A DNA stretch of 64,000 nt, taken from the NCBI GenBank assembly GCA_943736015.1, contig OX031064.1:34089361-34153360 (forward strand), read 5' to 3'. Source of the DNA: Tridacna crocea (taxonomy: Eukaryota > Mollusca > Bivalvia > Cardiida > Cardiidae). A program made the position numbers and the translations under genes. This document shows, piece after piece, positions 11,201-23,200 of this stretch. The stretch's first letter is position 1; each line of letters begins with the position of its first letter. The notes beneath the pieces are model-generated. The model made no database searches, was not told the origin of the DNA, and was given only the letters and a program-made list of their open reading frames with translations.

Positions 11201-14200
11201 ATAAAGTCTTCATTTTAGGTCAGATTTCTGTGAAACTTGCAGAGTTTGTTTATATTATCAATAGCTTCAACCCTATTGATTTGAAAAAATTCCAACACAG
11301 AGTATGGGAAAAGTAGCCATTTCAAGTTGAAAACTTTCATTTCTTGTTTACGCAATAAAGTCTTCATTTTTGGTCAGATTTCTGTGAAACTTGCAGAGTT
11401 TGTTTATCTCATCAATAGCTTTAACCCTATCAATTTTGAAAAAAATCTGACAAACAGTATGGGAAAAGTAGTCTTTTCAAATTGAACAATTTCATTGCCT
11501 GTTTACATGATAAAGTATTTATTTGTGATCAGATTTTATGAATTTTTCAGCTTGTTTATCCCATCAATAGCTTTTTAACCCTGTTGTGTTTGAAAAAATT
11601 CAACCAACAGTAATGGAAAAGTAGCCATTTTGAGTTGAAAATGTCAATTTTTTTTGTCTTTTTGCGTAATGAATTCCTTCATATGCTTTATTTAAAAGCA
11701 AACTCTCTGCCAGTAGAGCATATTCAGGCCCTTCAGGGCCTTCTAGTTTAAAGGCTTTCTTTCTCAGGGTCGTTAAAAGTCGGGATTGTGTGGTAAAGAG
11801 TATATGTTGTTAAAAAGTGATGAGATTTGAAATACATGCCAGTTTTGGAAGTACTTTTGCAAATCAAGCAAAAGTATGCTGTAATTTGGAAAGATTGTGT
11901 AGCTTTGACCCTTGTGGCCATGAACAAGGATGTGTGCAGACAATTTAAGATCAAAATTAGACTGCACAGAACATGCAGTCTGATCTTGGAATTACATTGT
12001 AAACTGTTTTTCAAGATACTCTGATAAAGCAGCTATGAAATTGCAATATCTCTATCTTCAGTACTGACTGAGAAATGTCTGTTTTGTGAATTTAGAACTG
12101 CAAAGGATAATAAGAAGTTTTCTATTATTGTTGTATGTATAGAGTCATCACATGGTGAGTTGACTAAATGGTTTACACAGAGTTCTCCCCTTTGCATTTT
12201 ATTTTTGAATTCTTTCTTACTGTTATTACCTCTTTTTAACCTTTGATATACATATACATGTATATATATATCTCACAGTTTTAATCTTGTCCTTTTTATT
12301 TCTCTATCTCATTTACTTTTCGCTGAACCCATGGAGCACAAAAAAAAAAAAGATTTGTTCAGTATCAGTGAGAAAGAAATAAAAAAGTGAACATAAATTA
12401 TGTGCAATTTTTCTGATTTTTGAAGTAAAAAAGCAAGCAGTATGGAGATAAGATTAGACTGCTCATTTGTGCAGTCTGATCGTGATCTATACTGTCCTCA
12501 AAATGGAAAAAGAAATACCCTTAGAGCTCCTGTGATCAGTTCTTTACCAAAGAAATGAGCCATGCTCTGTTAAGAAAAACGGGGGTGGGGAGGGGGGAGG
12601 GAAAGAATTGATCCATCCCAGCCTGTGCTGTCAGTGAGGGCTGACATTGGTTTGAAACTACTTTCAGTAAATTTTCTACTTATTTGCACCCCTTACCACA
12701 CAATAGAATTACAACCTTGTCCAAATTAAAAGCATTTACAGAGAACAATTTCAGTGTGGCTGAAACAGTGCAATCTTGCTCTAATAGGGTCGGAAACATT
12801 GCTGGAAAAATGTTTTTTAAGTCTTTTCCAAACAAGCCCTGGTTTTTATGTGTCTGCAGTACAAGTCTTTAGAAAACACTGTGGGAAAAGGAGAAATTTG
12901 CTCATAATGAGCAATTTCTCCTTTTCCCACAGTGTTTTCTAGCCTGTCGGAAAAATTTCTGCCATTCTCATCAAATTCAAAATTGTCATCTGCAAACACT
13001 TTGAGTTTGGTACAGTCTAAAATTTGTCATTTGGGAAAGGGTTTAAAGGGAAAATGTTTCGAAAGGCCTCTTCTACAGGGTCGGGAAAACCCGGAATTGT
13101 TTGATACAAATTAGAAGACAATTCTGCTTCTCCATCCAGTCAGTTTTTAGACAAAATTAATTTTATGAATCCATAATTATGGGATGACATGCGTGGTACA
13201 GTAAACAGCATTAAACCCCCTTTTGACAGCATGGCTCAAATATTTACCGTATAAATTGCTTTACAAAGTCACAAAGAAAAAAATTAGTTGGAGCTAATTG
13301 GACAGAATATGGCCAACAACATATGAAAGGAGCACTTGAACATTGGTTGCCCTCCACACAGGCTAATCCAAAGTGACGTTTTCCGTTTTTATAAGATTTT
13401 CTGTTTGGTGCAAGCCTACTGTGGCACAAAGTCTATGTAAAGGTAAAGTGTCATCTCAGATTAGCCTGGGCGGACTGTGCAGGCTGATCTGAGACGACAC
13501 TTCACACTCATGTTCAAATGCCCCTTATCACATGTTGTAAGCCTTGTTTGACTTGAATGCTTGTGGTAACTGAAAAACATTGTCAACAAAATTATATGGA
13601 AAACACATCCTGGGTCCGTATTCACCGACCATTCTTAAGAACATTCTTGGTCTTGTTCTTCAGAATTTAGTCAATGTGAAAGTAACAGAACTTCTGATTG
13701 GCTAAACCAAATGGTTTAGCCAATCAGAAGTTCTGTTACTTTCACAGTCAGACAATCTTGAAGAGTAAGACAAAGACTGTTCTGAAGAATGGTTGGTGAA
13801 TACAGACCCTGGAATCTAACATTGCTGACCACTGCAGACCATTGTCTCTACAATGGTTATTTGCGCAGCCAGTGGCTTGGGAAGAAAATTGTGACAAGTA
13901 CTGCTAAAAGAGACCTCTGGATAGCATGAATAGGTGCACTGGTCACATGGATATATGTGAAATAATGTTGAAAATGGAATTAAAACCAGACACTCTACCT
14001 AGAATGTAAAAATATTTGTTTAAAACAAGAATTGGCCGTCTTTTTCTAGTTGTTTTCAAAGGATGTCCTCTGCTTAAATGTGAAAAGGTCCTGCTTGGCT
14101 CAGTGGTAAAGTGTATGACTTGTGACCAGGAGGCTTCAGGTTTGAGCTGTGTTGAACCACAGCATTTTTCATGGGAGTGTAGTTGGGCAAGACACTTAGG

Positions 14201-17200
14201 AGCCCCATCCCAGTAATGGTGGAACCGAAGAAATATATGAATATGTTACCTGTCGTAGTGATATGACCAAAATAATGTTGAAAGTAGCATAAAGCACAGT
14301 TTAAACAACCAAAGATATGCATTGTAAGATAAAGGATTAATCCTCAAAGCATTTTTCTCAACTTACATGCATTTGAAAGCATTTGCAGACAACAAAAAAA
14401 AAGTGACTGAGAATTTGAAATTTGTTCTGTGAAGGTTATAAAACATTGTGGGAAAAGGAGAAAATGCTGGCTACCAGCATTTTCTCCTTTTCCCACAAAT
14501 GTTATTTAAAGGCTTCTTTCCTAGGGTCATTAAAAGTAGGGATTGTGTGGTAATGGGTTAAATGTGAAGTCTGATCTTTAATCAACAGTGTCTACCTTGC
14601 CGAGAACATTTTGGATAATAGGGGCATTCAAAAGATTTATGTTATTACTGTCTCTTTCCAAGGTTTATTCTTCTTTTTCAATTATTATTGAGGATTTATA
14701 CTTTTCAGAATAAAAAAAATATTGTAAAGCTATAATTTTGAAATTTTTACTAATTCATCATGTACTGTGACTTGCAACATGTGAAAAGGGGCATTCGGAC
14801 ATTTTAGTAAAGTGCCGTCTCAGATCAGCCTGCACAGTCCACTGAGGCTAATCAGAGACTCCACTTTACAACTACATTAGATGTAGTGATACTCTAGACT
14901 CGGGCAAAACAGAACATTACATAAAATGGAAAGCGTTGTTTTGGATTAGCCTGTGCAAACTGATCCGAGGCAACACTTTACACAAAATGTCCGAATGTCC
15001 GTTTTTGTGTGTTGCAAACCATATGGATTTGAAAACATCTATGACATGCTCTGAACAGGGGTTTTTATGAATCTGCAAAATTTATCGACCCAAGGCAGCC
15101 TTGGCAACCTTGCTTAACCATTACCACACAATGACGACTTTTAATGACCCTGTGGAAGAAGCCTTTGGAAAACATTGTGGGAAAAGGAGAAAATGCTGGT
15201 TACCAGCATTTTCTCCTTTTCCCACAAGTTTTTTAACCTATCAAAGCAAAATTATACCATTTGAGCCAGTCGTTGAAATAGTCCTCTGCAAATGCTTTCA
15301 ATTTGGATAGGTCTAAAATTTTGCTGTGTTGCAACGGGTTTAAAGAACCCAGAAAATACATGAATATGTGAGCTGTCGCTTTGATATGACTGAAAAATTG
15401 TTAAAAGCAGCCTGAAACACCATTCCATTTGTGCAGACTGATAATTGGTTACCAGAATTTTCTCTTTTTCCGGAAAATGTTTTGAAAAGCATAATATATT
15501 AAAAGCTGTGATTGCATGGTAATGTGTTAAACCCCAATTTGCCAGAGAGCTGCTCATATTGATTATCATTGTGCTACATGAATAATTATGTTCTGAAAAC
15601 ATCAGTGTTGACCCTTTAGGAAGCAATCCTAAGGTTTAGTAAGCAACCCCAAGGTTTAGTAATCTTTAGGAAGAAAGTTTTTAACTTTTTACCAAATGAC
15701 AAAATTTTAGACTGGTCCATATCAGAAGCATGTACCAGCATTTTCTCCTTTTCCCACAATTTTTTCAAAAGGCTTCTACCTCAGGGTCTTAAAAACCAGG
15801 GATTGTTTAAAGGGTTAAAACACTGGGAAAAGGAGAAAGTGCTGTAAACAAGCATGTTCTTCTTTTCCCACAATGTTTGTACTTTTTCAGAGACAAGCCT
15901 ATCATATAATCCACATTCTCTTATTGTCCTAAATGCTTTGAAACTCTAAAACCTTGTTGAAGGATGAAGAGTTAACCCTACCCCATAAGGCATTTCTGTG
16001 GTATCTCTAATTGGCCCTAAATAACAGGCAGGCTTATATGTAAGTGACACCTTTTGGTAGTTTAGAAAACATTGTGGCAAATGGTGAAATTGCTCGTCAC
16101 GAGCAATTTCACCATTTGCCCTAATATTTTTCGAAGGTTCCTACAAGCAATGCGTAGAAATAAGTATCTATAGGGTAAAGGGTTAACTATGCACCACACA
16201 GCAAATATTAAATTTTTGGACTTCATAAAATGCAAGTGTTTGCAGACAAAATATTGGATGTGACTCAGATGATGGAAATGGTCTATGAAAGGATAGAACA
16301 CATTGCGGGAAAAGGATTTTTTGACACTTCTAATATCAAACGATTGACTTTTTTCTCATTTCAGGATCTGTTTGATGTAGGCTATAGTACTTTTTATTTA
16401 TTTTATGGTGTCAGATGGCTATAGACTGAATGAACTATTATTATTATCATTAGACATGCATAATCTTAACACCTTTTTTTCCATAAGAAGAAATGCACAA
16501 GGTTTGAGGATTTTCCAACTATGATTTGTGCAAAGAAAATTTTTCACCCATAGTCATGAATTCTTTACCAAACGACATAGTTACAGACTGGTCCAAATTG
16601 AAAGCATTTGCAGACGACAATATAAACGTAACTCAAAAATTTAAATTTGTTTCAAGGGCAGAAAACATTGTGGGAAAACAAGAAAATGCTGGTTACCAGC
16701 ATTTTCTTCTTTTCCCACAATGTTTTCAAAAAGCGTCTATCTCAGGGTCATAAAAAAAACCAGGGATTGTTTGGTAAAGGGTTAAGGAAAGAATGCAGGA
16801 AATAGTGAATATTACAATTCATTGTTTTCGAGAGTGATTAGATATCTTGCTTATGCAATGATTTGTGAAAATTATTTGCTATTGTATATTATATACACAT
16901 ATGTTTGCTGCTTTACACAAAGGAATGAGCTGATGTTACTCAAATATTCACTGAAATCATATAATTTATAAATGCAGTTTATTGAATTGAAACTATGGGA
17001 AGGAAAAAGCTGCTAACCACCATTTTCTCTCTCCTATACCTGCAATATTTCTACTACAGTATGATAATTAACTCTTTGCCACACAAGACAATTCTAGACT
17101 GGTCCAAATTGAAAGCAGTTGCAGATGACAAAATAATTGTAACTCAAAAATTGAAATTTGTTTCCAGCGGGATAGAAAATATTGTGGAAAAAGGAGAAAA

Positions 17201-20200
17201 TGCTGGTTATGAGCATTTTCTCCTTTCCCACAATTTTTTCAAAAGGCTTCTTGCATAGGGTCATCAAAAGTCAGGACTGTGTGGTAAAGGGTTAAAAATT
17301 GTATGATTTATGTGAGCATCTGACTTAACTCTTCACCGAACAAGATTTTGGACTGGACCAAATTCAAAGCACTTGCAGACGACAAATTACATGATGCTAA
17401 AATAATGGTTTATCTGTCTGGTAGGATTGAAAACATTGTGGGAAAAAGGAGAAAATGCTGGTTAACAGTATTTTCTCCTTTTCCTACAATACATGTATCT
17501 TCAACAGCTTTCTTTTTTAGGGTCATTAAAAGTGGGATTGTGTGGTAAAGAGTTAAACAAGTGGTTGATGGTATTGCCAGGATAAGAGCAGCCCAGTGCT
17601 GGTAAAATGAATGTACAGTCTTCGATGCAATACAGCTCATGTGCCTAAGTGTGCTGGAGGAGCGTGGGGGTGGGGTGGGGGGCGTATTTCATCTATTTTA
17701 GGACCAAATCTCTGAAAAGCTTATTGTTCAACAGAACCTGAAAAGTATTTTTTCTTCTTGGTAGTCAGACACTAACTTATTCACTCAAGTATTTTAACAT
17801 GCTTTTCGTCCTCTACAAACCAAGGCAACTTTTGACAAATAAGTTGCTGCCAAGTAAGTTGTTGTGTAATGACTGTGATGATGTTAAAATTGACATGATC
17901 ATCACTGATTGCAATAAACTTGCTAAAATTGACATGTTGTCATTTGAAAATACTTGTGCATTTGTTCTTATCTTGTGCAAAATAAGCCATATCATTATGT
18001 TATTAGGTGAATAATCTTATTATTTATAAGTACAGTATAAAAAGGGGGGCATGGAAGAGATATACAATAAACTTTATCACATTTGCTGTTTTTGCTGCCT
18101 TAATAAGTGAAAATTTTTCATATAAAAAAATTTTTGTAGCTCATAATCCATATGGACAAGTGAGCAAGTTGCCATTTGGTAGTAGTAATTTCTTGTCATG
18201 ATCGACTGTCACAGAATTTGCAGTGTTTGGTGGCTAAGTTTGAAACCGTAGAGGCGTGATGCGAAGAATTAGCTGGTTTGATTCCTAGCTCATCAAAATC
18301 CTTCTCAATGGTTCATGTTTGTGCATGTGACGTAATTGTTTTCTGTATCGCTGCAATTGTTTTGATATTTTTTGTGTTGGAAAGAACCTTTTGCAAAGTA
18401 CTAGTTAAAGAAACTCTGGGAAAGAGCAATTAGCTACTCTAGATGCAGTGGAATGAATGAAGTAATGTTGAAAAGCCATATTCAACACCAAATCAGTTGA
18501 CCAATTCTCGATTTTTTAGCTCCTGCGGCCGAATGATTTTGGGTGGGGTAGAAAACATTGTGGCAAATGGAGAGTATTTTCTCCTTTTCGCACAATGTTT
18601 TCTGCTCTATGAAGGACAAATTTTGTTACTATAGCCACCTTAAAACCTTGATCTTCAAATGTTTTTTGTTTTGGTTGGTCTAAAATTATGTTGCTTGAAA
18701 ATCAGTAAGTGGTAATACAGAAAAGTGAATTAAGCCCCTGTTGAAGACCTTGAAATTCCATAGCTTCAGTTGCACTGCTTTAATTTATCAAACAATCCAC
18801 TGGTTTGAAGACCATTGAAAGAAAGCCTTAAAAACTGTTGTTGGAAAGGAAGAAAGGGCAGGTAAATAGCATTTTTTTCTTTTCCCACAATTTCTACCAA
18901 CCTTTCACAGGTATATTCGATCATTTGACTCCCCCTGTTTGTCTCTTCAAAATGCTTTCAATTTGGATGAGTCTGAAACTTTGGATTGTTTAGTAAAGTG
19001 TAAATTGTAACAACACTGCAGCAGCATTGATTTATTACAGCTTATTATTTATTTATATGTGAATGGTTTCTGTGCCATTTTAAAGTTTTTAATGCAACAA
19101 ATTCCAGATTGGAATAAACAAGTAAAAGTTGGAATATTATTTATAGTGATTACAGAATAATATTTCAACTTCTAAGAAGTAGCCCACTAGAGGCTAAATA
19201 TAGATCCAACTTTTACAAGTTAGAAAAAAGGAAACATTTGAAGGAAAGAAAGTTTTCTTAAAATTTGAGAAACACTGATAGAAGGATTAATGCCCTGTTA
19301 ATATCAATTACATTGTACTCCTTTTTGCACTGAATTTTATGGGGGATTTTTCTTTGGACAGTAAAAGATGTTTTAACATTTTGTAATGAATTAATACATC
19401 CAATAGATGCTTGAGTTTTATAAATTGCAAATAAATTACTTGCAAGAGTTATGTTTGAAGACAAAAGTGATGACTTAAGATTTTACTGACTATCAAAAAT
19501 TACCATTTTAAAAATAGGAACAGTGTACATTTAAAGATTTTAAGATCTTGATTTTAAAGAAAAGCAAATATGTTAGAAAGTTGAGGTATCATGTTTTTAG
19601 AGAACTGTGATTTTTATGTCTTTATCACACAAGCAGTAGATCTACTACATATACTTGCGATCCCAAAGAGGAAAGCTTATGAAAACATAGTGGAAGAAAT
19701 AGAAAATGCTGGTAACTACCATTTTTAGCTCACCTGAGCACAACGTGCTCAAGGGGAGCTTTTAGGATCACCCGGTGTCCGTCGTCCGTCGTGCGTCGTC
19801 AACAATTCTTTAAACATCAACTCCTCCTAAACCGCTGAGCGGATTTGGACCAAACTTGGCAGGAATGTTCCTTGGGAGGTCCTCTTTAAAAATTGTTCAC
19901 AGAATTTGATTCCATCAAAAACTCTGGTTGCCATGGCAACCAAATGGAATTTTTTAGCAAATTCTTTAAAAATCTTCTCCTCTGAAACCGCTGGTCGGAT
20001 TTTGAAATAATTTCACAGATATGTTCTTTGGGTGATCCTTTTAAAAAATTGTTCGTGAAATTTTGATTTGTCAAAAAATGTGGCTCTGGTGAATGGGAGC
20101 TTCTTGCACTATACAGAAATGAAGGAATTCTTTAAAAATCTTCTCCTCTGAAACCGCTGGTCGGATTTTGAAATAATTTCATAGAATTGTTCCTTGGGTG

Positions 20201-23200
20201 ACCCTTTTAAAAAATTGTTCGCGAAATTTTGATGGGTCAAGAAACATGGCTCTGGTGAATGGGGGCTTCTTGCACTATACAGAAATGAAGAAATTCTTAA
20301 AAAATCTTCTTCTCTGAAACAGCTGGTCAGATTTTGAAATAATTTCACAGACTTGTTCCTTGGGTTACCCTTTTCAAAAATTGTTCGCGAAATTTTGATT
20401 GGTCAAGATACATGGCTCTGGTGAATGGGGGCTACTTGCACTATACAGAAATGAAGAAATTCTTGAAAATTCTTCTTCTCTGAAATGGCTGGACAGATTT
20501 TGAAATAATTTCACAGAGATGTTCCTTGGGTGACCCTTTTCTAAAACTGTTTGCGAAATTTTGATTGGCCAAGAAACATGGCTCTAGTGAATGGGGGCTA
20601 CTTGCACTATATGGAAATGAAGAAATTCTTGAAAATTCTTCTTCTCTGAAACCCGTGGTCAGATTTGAAAATAATCTGACAGAGATGTTCCTTTGGTGAC
20701 CCTTTCCAAAAGCTGTACATATAATTTTGATCCGTCAAGAAACATGGCTCTTGTGAATGGGGGCTACTTGCACTATACGGACATGATGAAATTCTTTAAA
20801 ATTCTCTTTCTCTGAAACCCCTGGTCAGATTTTGAAGTAATTTCAGAAAGATGTTCCTTGGGTGACCCTTTTCAAAACTTGTTCGTCAATTTTGATTCAT
20901 CAAGAAACATGGCTCTCATGGATGGGGGCTACTTGCTCTTACACAGAATTGAAGAATTCTTAAAAATTCTTCTTTTTGAAACTGATGGTCAGATTTTGAA
21001 ATGACTTTTACAGGTGACCTTTTGAAAATTGCTTGGCAAAATTATAAATTTGGTTCCAATGTTTCAATACCTCAAAAAAAAATAGACTATGGTCATCTCA
21101 AAAATTCAGGTGAGCGATCCAGGGCCATCTTGGCCCTCTTGTCTCAGTTTTCGACAACATTCTCTGTCCTTTCACAGAAAAATTCCATAGCATATTTGAG
21201 CCAGAGTAACAGTTCGCAACTTTTGGATAGGTCTAAAAAATTTTGCAGTGTTGTAAAAATTTAAATTCACCAGAACAAATTGATTTGTATCAAAGATATG
21301 ACTATCGCATGTTTCTCTGGTTTTTCATATAGCCTAAATTTATAGGGATTTCTACTTTATTTATGATGCTATGGGAGGCAGTGGTATAGGGGTAGAGCAA
21401 AGGCTTCTCACATAAAAGGTTTCAGGTTGGAATCTTGTGATGAAAGTGCTCAACCTTGGGAAGCACCAGCATCCTAGCGCAAGTACGGTACTGGTCAAGG
21501 TTCCTTGGCTTCAAGAGTGTTTATTGTGAGTTTAAGTTGCTCTTCTATTGAAGGAAAATAAAATGTGTTCTAATTAAACTGATTACTTTGAAACCTCTGT
21601 TATATAGGAACTTTTTACTGATATCGATAAGTATTTTATGTGTCAAGAACGGAGCCTTCATTACAAACCAAGAAAAATGCTTCAGCAAAACAATGTGATA
21701 ATGCTTGATTCTATACTGCTTTATGTTACAGGGAAGAAAGAAATAGTGTTGTTATACTCTTAACCAAATGGTCCACAGTTATAAAGACCTGAAACAAAAA
21801 ATATTTTTGTTGAAAATATTGTTGGAAAAGGAGAAACTGTTTACAACCCGCATTTTCTACTTTTCTCTTTAACCTTTTATCGCAGGGTAAATTTTTTTAC
21901 TTTACCAGATGAAGATGACTTACAAAATGTAGCTCAAATGATGTTATCTGTCTATGACAGGTTAGAATACATTTAGGGAAGGGAGAAAATGCTGGTTATA
22001 AGCATTTTCTCCTTTTCCCACAAGGTTTCCCAAACGCTTCCCTTACAGGGTTGTTAAATCTTGGGATTGTGTGGTAAAGGGTTAGAAGATAAGTTTGAGT
22101 AACATCTAGTTGTCATCTTTAAAACTTTTAAGTTTTGAGAAGTCCAGGTTTAGAGTCACTAATACTTTGTCTTAAGAAATTGTTTTCAATTTTAACATTT
22201 TGACAAATCTGAAATTATTTTGTCCTGACAACTCTTTGCCCCTTGAATGAATGACTTTGTAGTAGAAAACTTTTGAAATATCCTTGTAGAACATGGATTG
22301 TCTAAATGAAGCAAGTTACTTTTTTTTTTTACAAGAATATGCATAAAAATACTGTGGTAAAAGAAGAAAATTGTTTACTATGAGCAGTTTCTATTCTACA
22401 ACAATGTTTTTAGAGATGTTCAGCTGCAAAACAAATAGTCGTCTGCTGGTGACATTATATTTTATGCCTTGGTGGGGGTGGCATTTGTATTGTTCTCTTC
22501 TGGGTTCCAGTATGCTTTCAAAGATTAGTTTAATGGCTTACAACTTATATTGCTATAACAGGAAAATTATTTTAAGAAGTTAATCTGATTGACATACATT
22601 TTTATCATGCTTGAATCTGCATGCGCTATATATATAAAAGAGCATGTTGCATTTGTGCAAAGTAAAAGTTTTCATTAACTTTAAGAGGATGGTTTTTAAA
22701 ACCCTTCACCAAATAATCTTGAGTTTTAAAAACCATCTTTTTAGGCTCTTTAGATTTTTTGGCTTCAAATTCTTTGGATTCTTCTAGTAAGGATTTATAT
22801 ATTGTTAACTCTAACCAAACCACATAATTTTAAACTTGTCCAAATTGAAAGCATTTGTAGACAACAAAATAAACATGACTCCAAAACTGAAACCTGACTT
22901 TAGAAGAATGGAAAACATGGTGGGAAAAGGAGGAAATGCTGATTTACCAGCACTTTCTCCTTTTCTCACTATGTTTCCAGAAAGCTTCTTCCTCTGGGTC
23001 ATTAAAACCAGGGATCGTTTTGTAAAGAGTTAAGTCTTATGTCAATGGTTGTCAAAGCAGCTTAATACCCCTATTCCACAAGGCCGTGATCTATGGCGCT
23101 CTTTGAGAGCGGCGTAGATCACCATGCAAGCCGCCAAGAACGTTAACAGATTTTTAGCAGATCACCAAGATTTTCAAAATCGCCATCAGTACTCCCTTCC

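Larger units (their letters stand above)
12556..13238. mobile_element. P4 element with both terminal inverted repeats
   Basis: Left TGAGCCATGCTCTG..GGGGGT, right ACCCCCTTTTGACAGC then ATGGCTCA. The interior carries AGCCTGTGCTGTCAG.. and TCCATAATTATGGGATGAC, shared with other P4 copies. A nested pair of HP elements lies inside. The left end is G-rich (12581-12601). Confidence 0.75.

Noticed and set aside
12242..12272. TATA-like run as a promoter
   Set aside because: ATATACATGTATATATATAT is simple AT repeat inside an intron with no downstream gene start.
14089..14170. tRNA-like sequences at 14089, 21372, 23572 and 62150
   Set aside because: Box A/B-like motifs are present, but acceptor stems do not pair and each is followed by a SINE body; not functional tRNA genes.
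19957..20960. Regular repeats resembling a CRISPR array
   Set aside because: Units are 166 bp, contiguous without unique spacers, in a eukaryotic intron; a tandem-repeat element fits.
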